Positions 1 through 8,627 of a stretch of 64,000 nt of DNA are shown one piece after another (the first letter of the stretch is position 1; each line of letters starts with the position of its first letter). The stretch is from contig NZ_BMZQ01000006.1 of assembly GCF_014652875.1 (NCBI RefSeq), positions 1 to 64,000 on the forward strand. Reading direction: 5' to 3'. The translations under genes were made by a program, and so were the position numbers. Under the pieces are notes generated by a model. The model ran no database searches, was not told the DNA's origin, and worked only from the letters and a program-made list of their open reading frames with translations. Source of the stretch: Tianweitania populi (lineage in GTDB: Bacteria; Pseudomonadota; Alphaproteobacteria; Rhizobiales; Rhizobiaceae).

Positions 1-453
1 CCAGCGATTAAACTGTGCCCGGTCCCACAGGAAATGCAGCATCGCCTTCAACGACAATCGGGCACCGTCGGTCCTGACGTCGCCGGGATCAGCGTTGTCA
101 CCAATCGCGGGTGCAGTCCGTCCGCCGAGCTTCGAGAGGCTGAACCCGAGCTTCAGGGCCGTCGTGCCGTCTTCGACATTCTCGATAATTGCCTCGCCCT
201 CGACTGCGCTCAGGCCCGACAGGTCGGATGGCGGCTCGTAGGACTCGCAGTCGGACGCGTGCTGCGCCCCGGTGCCCGGCATCCGCTTCAGGATATGGCG
301 GTCTTCAAACCGCGCGATATACATCGGCACGCCTTCTGCCTCGCAGAGGCAAAGAGGATGTTCACGATGCGAATAGGCATCCGCCAATCGATCGTCGAAC
401 GCGGTATCTTCGACATCAACATCAATCCCGCCCATGCGGATATGCCGGCTCAT
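1..453 (-). CDS. DUF1173 family protein, N-terminal part (cut by window edge)
   Basis: 151 codons are visible; the gene runs off the left edge. The start is the ATG at 453: the next upstream ATG (479) meets a stop after nine codons, and GGAAG lies about 13 bases before 453. The N-terminus reads MSRHIRMGGIDVDVED, and a segment with CEAEGVPMYIARFEDRHILKRM-type sequence and a Cys-containing GTGAQHASDCESYEP stretch follows. This resembles DUF1173 proteins, which are usually about 400 residues and are often found near traG/virD4 on rhizobial plasmids; their function is unknown. It shares a 150-base intergenic region with the divergent gene at 605. The family assignment is from memory of the N-terminal pattern and is moderately sure. 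Confidence 0.6.
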   Translation of the reverse strand, partial: MSRHIRMGGIDVDVEDTAFDDRLADAYSHREHPLCLCEAEGVPMYIARFEDRHILKRMPGTGAQHASDCESYEPPSDLSGLSAVEGEAIIENVEDGTTALKLGFSLSKLGGRTAPAIGDNADPGDVRTDGARLSLKAMLHFLWDRAQFNRW

Positions 454-604
454 GGTCTTTCGCTTCCAGCGATGATCATCCGAATATTCTCCCCTTCAGG
501 CTCACATCTATTTTTGTTCGTGCTTCGGTTGCGTCAGTTGGACTCTGCCGATTCTCATTCTTCCAACTTCGGGTACAATGAAGCGCTCCGCGAAAGGACA
601 AGGC

Positions 605-1009
605 ATGCGAGACCCCACAAACGCCGACCAAGCCTTCGACGCTGCCCCTGGCGATCGTTCGACCAGTTTGCGCCCAATGGCCTTTCTCATCGCATTGCCC
701 TTCAATACGCTTGAGGCGGTTGGGCGCGCCGGCTTCTACGCTGCATGGCATCTGCTTTATTTCGTCGCCTGTGCGTTCCGTGCCTTCACAGGCTTTCTCG
801 TACTCGCCGCGATCGTCATGCTCCCCGTGTCGCTTGGCGTGTTCCTCAAGCCAGATACCGCGCCTATGCCGTGGTGGTTCTTCCTGTCGTCGGCGCTTGG
901 AATGTTCGTATTCGCTGTCGGCTACAATCTGTTCCTCGACTGGTTCGCGCCCACAGGCGCAGTGGATCCTTTCGACAGATATCGGCCACGATTTAGCCGG
1001 AAGCCTTGA
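605..1009 (+). CDS. small integral membrane protein, unknown function
   Basis: 134 residues. The ATG at 605 is preferred over one at 578 because AAAGGA lies just upstream of it. About 30 hydrophilic residues are followed by three likely membrane segments: around LIALPFNTLEAVGRAGFYAAW, FTGFLVLAAIVMLPVSLGVF and WWFFLSSALGMFVFAVGYNL. The last residues are basic (DRYRPRFSRKP). The 3' end overlaps the 3' end of the convergent traG by 17 bases. It lies between traG and the DUF1173 gene, so a role accessory to transfer is possible, but that is only position-based. I do not recognise a family. Confidence 0.6.
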   Translation: MRDPTNADQAFDAAPGDRSTSLRPMAFLIALPFNTLEAVGRAGFYAAWHLLYFVACAFRAFTGFLVLAAIVMLPVSLGVFLKPDTAPMPWWFFLSSALGMFVFAVGYNLFLDWFAPTGAVDPFDRYRPRFSRKP

Positions 1010-2939
1010 CAAACCTGTTTGGACTAGCTTCGGCATCCATGTCCTTTCTCCGGAAGTAGATTGCTCGCCCGCAGCGGATCGGATTGTGTCCCTGCACGAT
1101 GATGATCTGCTCGTCCTTGCGCATCTGCTGCGTGATCTCATGCGGCATGATCAGCGGCCTGCGTTGCAGATTGAGACTTTCCGATTTGCGATTTCCGCTG
1201 TTGGAATTGCTCCAACCGACATTGCGGGATTTGCCCTCGACCTCGACGGTCATTTCTCCACATTGCGCCGAAACATTGCGCGCCGTTTCCAGCGCCTTGA
1301 TCGCGGCGTAGGAGGCAAAAGCGCACCCATCGATCCACGACGTCGCGCCGTCCTTGCCGAAATGCCGTTCGAGCTGGCCGACCGACTGGTACATAAGCAT
1401 CAGCGTGATTCCGTACTTGCGCCCACGATCGCGCGCCTCTTCGAGCACGCGCATGTAGCCGAGCAGGTCAACCTCATCGAGCATGAACAAGGCCCGGCGC
1501 TGAAACGCGCCGTCGGCCTGTGTCATGGCATTGATCAGGGATCCGATGATCACCCGGCCAATACCCGGATAGGACCGCAGGATGGCGGCCGGGATATTGA
1601 GAAACACGTCCTTCTTGCCGGCAACGATATCGCTCGACTTGAAGGATCGGCCGCAGACAAGCGCGGCGTAATCGTCGAGCGACAGCCATTGCGTATCCTT
1701 CGATGCCGTGGAGTACACGCCGGAGAATGTCTGCTCGGTCATGTTGGTGAAGACACCGAGCGTTTCGCGAATGAAGGCGGATGCCGATGTTTCCTGAATA
1801 TCGCGCAGCATGGCGAGAACAGACGGTTCCGGCTCGGAGACGATCTGGCGCAAACTGCGCAATGAGCGCCGTCCAGCGTACTCGGGAGAGAGAACCACAT
1901 GGGCGAGCAAACCCGTGAGGAGATTGTGCGCCTGGTTCTGGAAATAGCTGCCGGTCGAGGATTCGAAACGCGCACTCTCCGACAGCAGCATATGCGCGAC
2001 GGCGACGATATCCTCTTCCTTGTGTTTCGACGTTTCGATCCAGTCGAGGACGTTAAATCCTGTGACGGGGTTTGAAGGATCGAGCACCATGCATTCACGG
2101 CCGAGCTTGCGCGTGCGGTGCTCGACAACCATCGGTGCCACCTCCGTCGAGGGATCGAGGCAAATCAGAGGACCGGTGTAGCGCAGCGCCGTCGGCACGA
2201 CATTGCTCGTCGTCTTGAACCCGCCTGATCCAGCAAAGAACAACATATGCGTGGAATCGAAATCCTGCTTGTAGGTGAGTAAAGGCACTCTCCCGCCGCT
2301 GCCCCACGTCTCGCGGTCGGCCGGATCGAATGGCACGTCGCGGACCGTCTCCTTATCGACGCGGTAGCGTTCACCAATGACGATCTCGCCGTTTGGCGGA
2401 AACAGCTTTCCGGCCGCCGACATGGTGAGCCAATCTGCGTCACCGAAGGTTCCGCGCTTCGCTCGTTTCACCGGATCGGACACCACGACGGAGATGCGCG
2501 CCGAAATCGCGACGATCACGAAACCGACCGCTGCGGCAATGACGGCGAAGAAGTCGAGATAGGACAGCACCGCGTCCCAGGTCACTGCGCCGCTCTCGAC
2601 GGATGGGGCCAGCCGCGCATATTCACGCAGAGCGTAGAAGCCGGCGACCCCGAGAAAGCAGATCATGCTGACCATCGCCACCGGCCGGCGGCGATGCATG
2701 GGCAGGGCGAAGACCGTGATCAGTCCGGCGATCGGACCAAAGACCAGGTTCGGAACCGGCGCGGAGCGCAGGAACCAATAGGCATTGCCCGGCGGAAAGA
2801 CGGACGCCATTTCCTGCCATCTGTATGATGTGATCGCCAGCGTCATCGCTGTCACGACGGCGGGCACCATCGCCCATAAGAGCGCCGTCTTAATTTTCAT
2901 TTTCCCCGCCATGTCCGGCAACCCTTCGCTGGCGCTCAT
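993..2939 (-). CDS. traG: type IV coupling protein TraG/VirD4 family
   Basis: 648 residues. TraG is the inner-membrane ATPase that hands the relaxase-DNA complex to the type IV secretion channel. Four hydrophobic segments lie in the first 150 residues (around 17-35, 66-82, 88-104 and 130-148). The Walker A motif GSGGFKTT is at about 237-244 and the Walker B motif FMLDEVDLLG lies near 480, followed by the family's DRGRKYGITLMLMYQS stretch. Length fits Ti-type TraG. The ATG at 2939 overlaps the traD stop as ATGA, so traC, traD and traG form one coupled operon. The matching VirB channel is encoded 47 kb away at 49.9-60.0 kb. Confidence 0.93.
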   Translation of the reverse strand: MSASEGLPDMAGKMKIKTALLWAMVPAVVTAMTLAITSYRWQEMASVFPPGNAYWFLRSAPVPNLVFGPIAGLITVFALPMHRRRPVAMVSMICFLGVAGFYALREYARLAPSVESGAVTWDAVLSYLDFFAVIAAAVGFVIVAISARISVVVSDPVKRAKRGTFGDADWLTMSAAGKLFPPNGEIVIGERYRVDKETVRDVPFDPADRETWGSGGRVPLLTYKQDFDSTHMLFFAGSGGFKTTSNVVPTALRYTGPLICLDPSTEVAPMVVEHRTRKLGRECMVLDPSNPVTGFNVLDWIETSKHKEEDIVAVAHMLLSESARFESSTGSYFQNQAHNLLTGLLAHVVLSPEYAGRRSLRSLRQIVSEPEPSVLAMLRDIQETSASAFIRETLGVFTNMTEQTFSGVYSTASKDTQWLSLDDYAALVCGRSFKSSDIVAGKKDVFLNIPAAILRSYPGIGRVIIGSLINAMTQADGAFQRRALFMLDEVDLLGYMRVLEEARDRGRKYGITLMLMYQSVGQLERHFGKDGATSWIDGCAFASYAAIKALETARNVSAQCGEMTVEVEGKSRNVGWSNSNSGNRKSESLNLQRRPLIMPHEITQQMRKDEQIIIVQGHNPIRCGRAIYFRRKDMDAEASPNRFVKASG

Positions 2940-3199
2940 TCGCCGTTGGACTTTTCGGAACCGGCGGAGACAGGCGATCCCGCCTCCGTCAGTTCAGCGC
3001 TCTTCATGCGCTCGCGCTGGAATGCCATGCCGCCTTTCGCTTTCAGCCGATGATGCTCGGCCGATCCGACGCGGATGGTCGCGGCTTCCAGCAGCACGCC
3101 GAGCAGAAACGCGCGGTCGGCCTGGCGCAGCCCGGCCTTCACGACCAACCCGCCCAATGTGATCTTCTCCCGCGCGTCCTTCTTGCGATCCTCTGTCAT
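2936..3199 (-). CDS. traD: conjugal transfer protein TraD
   Basis: 87 residues from the ATG at 3199. The core KDAREKITLGGLVVKAGL followed by RAFLLGVLLEA is the small Ti-type TraD family signature (not the F-plasmid TraD coupling protein). The same frame stays open further upstream through traC, and a basic stretch LKRLDRRILALERRRR lies just before the chosen ATG, so a non-ATG start near the traC stop is possible. The last codons overlap the traG start by 4 bases. In Ti plasmids traD sits between traC and traG and its exact role is unclear; an accessory role in DNA processing is usual. Confidence 0.8.
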   Translation of the reverse strand: MTEDRKKDAREKITLGGLVVKAGLRQADRAFLLGVLLEAATIRVGSAEHHRLKAKGGMAFQRERMKSAELTEAGSPVSAGSEKSNGE

Positions 3200-3248
3200 C
3201 GTCTGCCGCCGCCTTCGCTCCAGAGCCAGAATGCGCCGATCGAGGCGC

Positions 3249-3482
3249 TTAAGCAGATGCGCCTGAAGGCCCTTTGCCGCTTTTGCGAAATCGGGCGGCG
3301 ATTTCCTCGAAAATCGCGTCGAGTTCGTTGTCCGCAATTTCGAGTTCCGCCAGCCCTGCCTTTGCAGCGGCGCGAGCAAAGCGCTCATTGGCCTTGGCGA
3401 GAATTGCACGGCGTTTTTCGCGTAGTTTCTCAATCTGTGCGTCAATTTCAGATACCGATGATTTAGCGCGCATTTTCTGCAT
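3249..3482 (-). CDS. traC: conjugal transfer protein TraC
   Basis: 77 residues. The start at 3482 has GGAAAGGAAA directly upstream; a second ATG three codons later is less well spaced. The protein is almost entirely predicted coiled coil (SEIDAQIEKLREKRRAILAK and on), with alternating Lys/Arg and Glu, as in Ti-type TraC, a small accessory protein of the oriT processing complex. It is first in the traC-traD-traG operon and divergent from traA, with the candidate oriT between. Somewhat shorter than the roughly 98-residue pTi protein. Confidence 0.8.
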   Translation of the reverse strand: MQKMRAKSSVSEIDAQIEKLREKRRAILAKANERFARAAAKAGLAELEIADNELDAIFEEIAARFRKSGKGPSGASA

Positions 3483-3559
3483 TTTCCTTTCCGGTCGCCT
3501 TCTTTTACGCGGCGATTATACCGTGTAGAAACGCAGAGTAAAAGATGCTAGTTTCCATC

Positions 3560-3675
3560 GAGCCGTGAGGCTCACTTTTGGTCTGCGCCCGAAAGGGCGC
3601 ATCCCGAGAAGCGGCATCGGTCCTGCGGCCCGATCTGTTCGAGGGCGCAATATACGTCGCTGAACGCGACATGCT
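3560..3675. other. oriT: candidate origin of transfer (oriT)
   Basis: This part of the traC-traA gap has three dyads: GAGCC/GGCTC around GTGA at 3560-3573, TGCGCCC/GGGCGCA around GAAA at 3584-3601, and GTCGC/GCGAC around TGAA (3656-3670). The last follows GGGCGCAATATACGTCGCTG (3643-3662), which strongly resembles the nick region remembered for the pTiC58 oriT (GGGCGCAATTATACGTCGC). Location between divergent traC and traA is where Ti-type plasmids keep oriT. An open frame runs through the region in phase with traA, but the relaxase start at 3695 leaves oriT untranslated. Confidence 0.75.
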
Positions 3676-3694
3676 TGGGAGAGGTCTGGATCGC

Positions 3695-6600
3695 ATGGCG
3701 ATCATGTTCGTACGGGCACAGGTGATCAGCCGGGGAGCGGGGCGCAGCGTCGTCTCGGCAGCCGCCTATCGCCATCGTACGAGGATGGAGGAAGAGCAGA
3801 CGGGGACGAGCTTCCGCTATGAGGGCGGCAAGGCCGAGCTTGTGCATGAGGAACTGGCGCTGCCGGATGAGACGCCGGCGTGGCTCCGCACCATGATCGA
3901 CGGGCGGACAATCGCCGGCGCCAGCGAGGTGCTGTGGAATGCCGTCGACACATTCGAGAAGAGGGCGGATGCGCAGCTTGCGCGCGAGATGATCTTTGCG
4001 CTCCCCGAGGAACTGACGAAAGCGGAGAACATCGCCCTGGTGCGCGAATTCGTGCGCGACAACCTCACGTCAGCTGGCATGGTTGCCGATTGGGTCTATC
4101 ACGACAAGGGCGGCAATCCGCATATCCATCTGATGACCACCTTGCGGCCTTTGACTGATGACGGGTTCGGCAACAAGAAGGTCGCGGTTCTCGGCGATAA
4201 CGGCGAGCCGCTGCGTGTCGTCACCCCCGATCGACTCAAGGGCAAGATCGTCTATCGGCTGTGGGCCGGCGACAAGGACACGATGAAGGCGTGGAAGATC
4301 GCTTGGGCGGAAACGGCCAACAGGCATCTGGCACTCGCCGGTCATGACATTCGTCTCGACGGGCGCTCCTATGCCGAACAGGGGCTCGACGGCATTGCGC
4401 AAAGTCATCTGGGCCCGGCAAAGGCGGCGCTGGCGCGGAAGGGCAGGGAGATGTATTTTGCTCCCGCGGCTCTTGCGCGGCGGCAGGAAATGGCCGACCG
4501 CCTTGCTGACGAACCCGGCCTTTTACTAAAGCAGCTCAGCCGCGAACGTTCGACATTCGATGAGCGGGAAATCGCCAGGGCGCTGCATCGCTATGTCGAC
4601 GATCCCACCGTCTTCGCCAACATTCGCGCGCAATTGATGGCGTCATCGGATCTGGTCACGCTGAAGCCGCAGCAGATCGATCCGGACACCGGAAAGGTAA
4701 GTGACGTCGCCGTGTTCACCACGCGGTCCATGCTGCGCACCGAGTACGATATGGCGCAGTCGGCGCGGGAACTCTCGCGCCGATCCGGCTTCCGGGTGGA
4801 CCCCGAGAAGGTCGCAAACGCCATTCGCGTGGTCGAGAGCCGCGATCCGGAGAAGCCGTTCAGGCTCGACGCCGAACAGGTCGATGCGGTCCGGCATGTC
4901 ACAGGTGACAGCGCCATATCCGCCGTGGTCGGATTGGCCGGTGCTGGCAAATCCACCCTGCTCGATGCGGCGCGCATTGCCTGGGAGGCGGATGGCCGCC
5001 GGGTGGTCGGTACGGCACTTGCCGGCAAAGCGGCCGAAGGTCTGGAGCAAAGTTCCGGTATCAAATCGCGCACGATCGCGTCATGGGAACTGGCGTGGGC
5101 GGACGGGCGCGACAAGCTGCGAAAGGGCGACGTGCTGGTGGTCGACGAGGCCGGCATGGTGTCGTCGGAGCAATTGGCCCGTGTTCTCAAAATCGTGGAA
5201 GATGCCGGCGCGAAAGCGGTGCTGGTCGGAGATCCGATGCAGCTCCAGCCCATCCAGGCGGGCGCGGCGTTCCGGGCGATTGTCGAGCGTATCGGTTTCG
5301 CCGAATTGACCGGCGTGCGCCGCCAGCGCAAACAGTGGGCGCGCGATGCGTCTCGCCTGTTCGCGCGTGGAAAAGTCGAAGAGGCGCTCGATGCCTATGC
5401 GCAGCATGACCGCATCCATCAGCTTGAAACCCGCGATGCCGTGATCGAGCGGATCGTCGAGGACTGGGGGCAGGCGAGAGAGGAATACCGAAGGAAGGCC
5501 GCAAGCGAAGACCGCACGCTCACCGGCTCCGAGCTGCTGGTCCTGGCGCAAACCAATGACGATGTCGGGAAGCTCAACCAGGCGATCCGCGCAGTGATGG
5601 GAGGGCAGGGCGCGCTTGCGGAGCATCGGGCATACCAGACCGAACGGGGCGAGCGGCAGTTCGCCATCGGCGACAGACTGATCTTCCTCGAGAATGCCCG
5701 TTTCTTTGAAAAGCGCGCGGAGCATCTTGCCGTGCAGCACGTCAAGAACGGCATGCTCGGCACCGTCGTGCGTACGACGACCGAGCGCGGCGAAACGCTG
5801 CTCACCGTGAAGCTGGATGCGGGCCGTGAGGTAACTTTCGGCCAGGACACCTATCGCAATATCGACCATGGCTATGCGGCGACGGTGCACAAATCGCAGG
5901 GTGCAACGGTCGACCGGACCTTTGTTCTCGCCACCGGCATAATGGACCAGCACCTCACCTATGTGGCGATGTCCCGGCATCGCGATCAGGCCGATCTTTA
6001 CATGGCGCATGACGATTTTGCGCCACGTGAGAAATGGGGCAGGGCGCAGCGGGTCGATCACGCCGCCGGCGTCACCGGCGAGCTGGTCGAGACCGGTGAG
6101 GCGAAATTCCGGCCTGATGACGAGAATGCAAAAGAAAGCCCGTATGCGGATGTGAAAACCGACGACGGAGTGGTCCATCGCGTCTGGGGTGTCAGCCTGC
6201 CAAAGGCATTGAAAGAGGGAGCCGTCGAAACTGGCGATACCGTCACGTTGCGCAAGGACGGTGTTGAGCTTGTCACGGTGAAGATACCGGTCGTGAATCC
6301 CGAAACCGGCAAGAAGACTTTTGAGGAACGCGAGGTCGAGCGCAACGTCTGGATCGCCGAGCAGGTTGAGACGGCGCAAATCCGCAAAGAGCGCATCGAC
6401 CAGGAAAGCCATCGCCCGGAACTGTTCAGGCAGTTGGTCGAGCGCCTGGCCCGCTCCGGCGCCAAGTCGACCACGCTCGATTACGAATCCGAAGCGGGCT
6501 ACCAGGCCCAGATTGTCGACTTCGCCCGCCGCCGCAACATGGATCATGCCGTCGAACTTGCTACCGGGATGGAGCAGGGGGTGGAGCGGCATCTGTCGTG

Positions 6601-8338
6601 GATTGGCGCGCAACGCGATCGCGTGGCGCGGCTTTGGGAGCGCGCCAGCGTCGCGCTTGGCTTCGCGATCGAGAAGGAACGCAGCGTCTCCTATAACGAT
6701 CAGGCGGTGCGGACGCAAACGGTCGCCCCGGCATCAATTGCCTCGGGTGACGAAGAGGCGCGATATCTGCTCGCACCGCAGGCGCGTTTTGTCCGCTCTG
6801 TGGAAGAAGCCGCGCGCGTCGAACATCTGGCGTCGGTACGGTGGAAAGAGCGCGAGGCGATCCTGCTTCCCGTGCTCGAGCGCATCTATCGCAATCCTGC
6901 CGCTGCCCTCGATCGGTTGAACGCGCAGGCATCGGAATTCGATATCGAGCCGCGGCGGCTTGGTGAAGATCTTGCTCGCAGTCCCTCGATGCTTGGCGCC
7001 GTGCGGGGCAGCGACAGTCTGGTCGACGGACAGATGGCGCGCGCGGAGCGGGCCGTTGCAGTCGCTGCTGTTGAAGAGCTCGAGCCTTTGGCGCGCTCCC
7101 ACGCTGAAACCTTCAAGCGCGATCGGGTCACTTACGAGAACCGCGAGCATGCACGCCGCGCCGCCATGTCGCTTTCGGTTCCTGCACTCTCACCGCATGC
7201 TGTCGCGCGGCTCGCGGAGATCGAAGCGGTGCGCGAGAAGGGCGGCGAGGGTGCCTACAAGACCGCCTTTGCCTATGCCGCGGAAGAGCGTTCGCTGGTG
7301 CAGGAGATGAAGGCCGTCGGCGAAGCGCTGACCGCCCGCTTTGGCTGGAGCGCCTTCACCGGGAAGGCCGACCAATATGCCGAAAAGCAGATGGTCGAGC
7401 GCATGGCCGAGGGCGCGTCCGAGGCAAGACGGCAAGAGCTTACAACGTTGTTTTCGGCCGTGCGCCGCTTCAACGATCTGCAACATCTGGCGGAGCGGCG
7501 TGATCCATCGCGGATCGTGGCGCCGGCGGCCTACGATCAAGCCGGGGCCCCGGAAATGTCCAGGCCACCTGCCTTGCCGATGCTCGCGGCTGTCACCGAG
7601 TTCGCGGCATCAGTCCATGATGAAGCCAGGACCCGAGCACTGGAGGTCCCCGGTTACAGGCAGCAGCGCGCAGCGCTTGCCGACGCCGCCCAGCGTGTCT
7701 GGCGCGAACCCGCGGCGGCCCTTGCGACGATCGAGGGTCTGCTCGTCAAGGGCATCGAGCCGGAGCGTGTCGCTCGTGCTGTCGAGAATGACCCTGCCGC
7801 CTATGGTCCACTACGCGGCTCGGACAGGGTCATAGATCGGCTCATCGCCACCGGTCGGGAACGCAAGGCAGCGGTCGAGGCAGTGGTGGGTGTTACCGCC
7901 AATATCGTCGCGGCCGGCAAGGCCTGGCAGGGCGCATTCGACGCGGAGAAGGCGGCCGTTACCGACGATCGGGAACGGATGAGCGTCCCAGTACCGGGCC
8001 TGTCGCCACGGGCGACGACCGAGCTGGTTCGCTTGACGGCAGCGGTCGAGAAGTCGCCCAAGGACATAACGCAGCTTGTCCGCTCGCTCGACGCGAGAGT
8101 CAGGGCCGAGTTTGCAGCCGTCAGCAAAGCCCTCGACAAACGGTTCGGGCCGAGCGCGGTCGCTCGTGGACAGGGTGATATCGTCAATCGGGTTCCGGCG
8201 GCGCAGCGCAAAGTGTTCGAGGCCATGCAGCCTCGCCTCAAGGTGCTGCAGAATGCCGTTCGCGCCGACAAGACTCAGGACATCATCGCCGAGCGCCAGA
8301 TGCGGGCGCTCAACCAGGCGAAGGGCATCAAGAGATAG
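3695..8338 (+). CDS. traA: Ti-type conjugative relaxase-helicase TraA with duplicated BID-like C-terminus
   Basis: 1547 residues from the ATG at 3695; the frame is open 39 codons further upstream but that stretch is oriT. TraA nicks oriT, stays bound to the strand and unwinds it. The N-terminal MobA/MobL relaxase domain begins MAIMFVRAQVISRG, has Tyr25 in SAAAYRHR, and the metal-binding H136 and H143-x-H145 (NPHIHLM). The helicase domain has Walker A GLAGAGKST at 413-421 and VLVVDEAGMV. The last 500 or so residues hold two similar blocks, each with RGSD, a (S/G)LSP segment and a helix ending in RFG, as expected for BID secretion domains. Divergent from traC. Confidence 0.93.
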   Translation: MAIMFVRAQVISRGAGRSVVSAAAYRHRTRMEEEQTGTSFRYEGGKAELVHEELALPDETPAWLRTMIDGRTIAGASEVLWNAVDTFEKRADAQLAREMIFALPEELTKAENIALVREFVRDNLTSAGMVADWVYHDKGGNPHIHLMTTLRPLTDDGFGNKKVAVLGDNGEPLRVVTPDRLKGKIVYRLWAGDKDTMKAWKIAWAETANRHLALAGHDIRLDGRSYAEQGLDGIAQSHLGPAKAALARKGREMYFAPAALARRQEMADRLADEPGLLLKQLSRERSTFDEREIARALHRYVDDPTVFANIRAQLMASSDLVTLKPQQIDPDTGKVSDVAVFTTRSMLRTEYDMAQSARELSRRSGFRVDPEKVANAIRVVESRDPEKPFRLDAEQVDAVRHVTGDSAISAVVGLAGAGKSTLLDAARIAWEADGRRVVGTALAGKAAEGLEQSSGIKSRTIASWELAWADGRDKLRKGDVLVVDEAGMVSSEQLARVLKIVEDAGAKAVLVGDPMQLQPIQAGAAFRAIVERIGFAELTGVRRQRKQWARDASRLFARGKVEEALDAYAQHDRIHQLETRDAVIERIVEDWGQAREEYRRKAASEDRTLTGSELLVLAQTNDDVGKLNQAIRAVMGGQGALAEHRAYQTERGERQFAIGDRLIFLENARFFEKRAEHLAVQHVKNGMLGTVVRTTTERGETLLTVKLDAGREVTFGQDTYRNIDHGYAATVHKSQGATVDRTFVLATGIMDQHLTYVAMSRHRDQADLYMAHDDFAPREKWGRAQRVDHAAGVTGELVETGEAKFRPDDENAKESPYADVKTDDGVVHRVWGVSLPKALKEGAVETGDTVTLRKDGVELVTVKIPVVNPETGKKTFEEREVERNVWIAEQVETAQIRKERIDQESHRPELFRQLVERLARSGAKSTTLDYESEAGYQAQIVDFARRRNMDHAVELATGMEQGVERHLSWIGAQRDRVARLWERASVALGFAIEKERSVSYNDQAVRTQTVAPASIASGDEEARYLLAPQARFVRSVEEAARVEHLASVRWKEREAILLPVLERIYRNPAAALDRLNAQASEFDIEPRRLGEDLARSPSMLGAVRGSDSLVDGQMARAERAVAVAAVEELEPLARSHAETFKRDRVTYENREHARRAAMSLSVPALSPHAVARLAEIEAVREKGGEGAYKTAFAYAAEERSLVQEMKAVGEALTARFGWSAFTGKADQYAEKQMVERMAEGASEARRQELTTLFSAVRRFNDLQHLAERRDPSRIVAPAAYDQAGAPEMSRPPALPMLAAVTEFAASVHDEARTRALEVPGYRQQRAALADAAQRVWREPAAALATIEGLLVKGIEPERVARAVENDPAAYGPLRGSDRVIDRLIATGRERKAAVEAVVGVTANIVAAGKAWQGAFDAEKAAVTDDRERMSVPVPGLSPRATTELVRLTAAVEKSPKDITQLVRSLDARVRAEFAAVSKALDKRFGPSAVARGQGDIVNRVPAAQRKVFEAMQPRLKVLQNAVRADKTQDIIAERQMRALNQAKGIKR

Positions 8339-8354
8339 CAGAAAGGACAAGATA

Positions 8355-8624
8355 ATGGCCGGACAGACCACAACGCTCGACGCGATCGTACGCGCCGAGC
8401 TTGCCATCGAAATCATGAATCAGGCGCGCGGGCTGGTCTCGGAACGCGTCGCCGCCATCGAGGCGACCGATCCGGCCGGCGCCGAGGCGCTGCGCGCAAA
8501 GCGGCGCGAGCTGCTTGCGGTGCAGAACCGCATCCGTGTTGGCGACGCCGAACAGATCGAAGCCGTGATCACGGAATGGGGGCCACGGGTGAAGGACGCT
8601 GCCTTGTTTTGGCGGGAGCTCTGA
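8355..8624 (+). CDS. small helical protein, candidate antitoxin of the zeta toxin
   Basis: 89 residues, 16 bases after traA and 3 bases before the zeta gene; AAAGGACAAG lies upstream of its ATG. The sequence is charged and predicted all-helical, with no signal peptide or membrane segment. I recognise no family. Inference for an antitoxin rests on size and place: epsilon antitoxins of zeta toxins are about 90-residue helical bundles encoded just upstream of, and cotranscribed with, their toxin. There is no sequence similarity to epsilon that I can vouch for. Alternatives are a traA accessory protein or a chaperone for the zeta protein. Confidence 0.65.
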   Translation: MAGQTTTLDAIVRAELAIEIMNQARGLVSERVAAIEATDPAGAEALRAKRRELLAVQNRIRVGDAEQIEAVITEWGPRVKDAALFWREL

Positions 8625-8627
8625 CCG

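Noticed and set aside
711-1865. Open frame of 384 codons on the plus strand
   Set aside because: Antisense to traG, whose protein family match is clear; the plus-strand product has no family features.
3578-3694. Extended N-terminus of TraA
   Set aside because: This 39-codon extension is the oriT region; relaxases of this family begin MAIMFVRAQ or similar.
5081-6718. Open frame of 545 codons on the minus strand
   Set aside because: Antisense to the helicase part of traA and generated by high GC codon bias.
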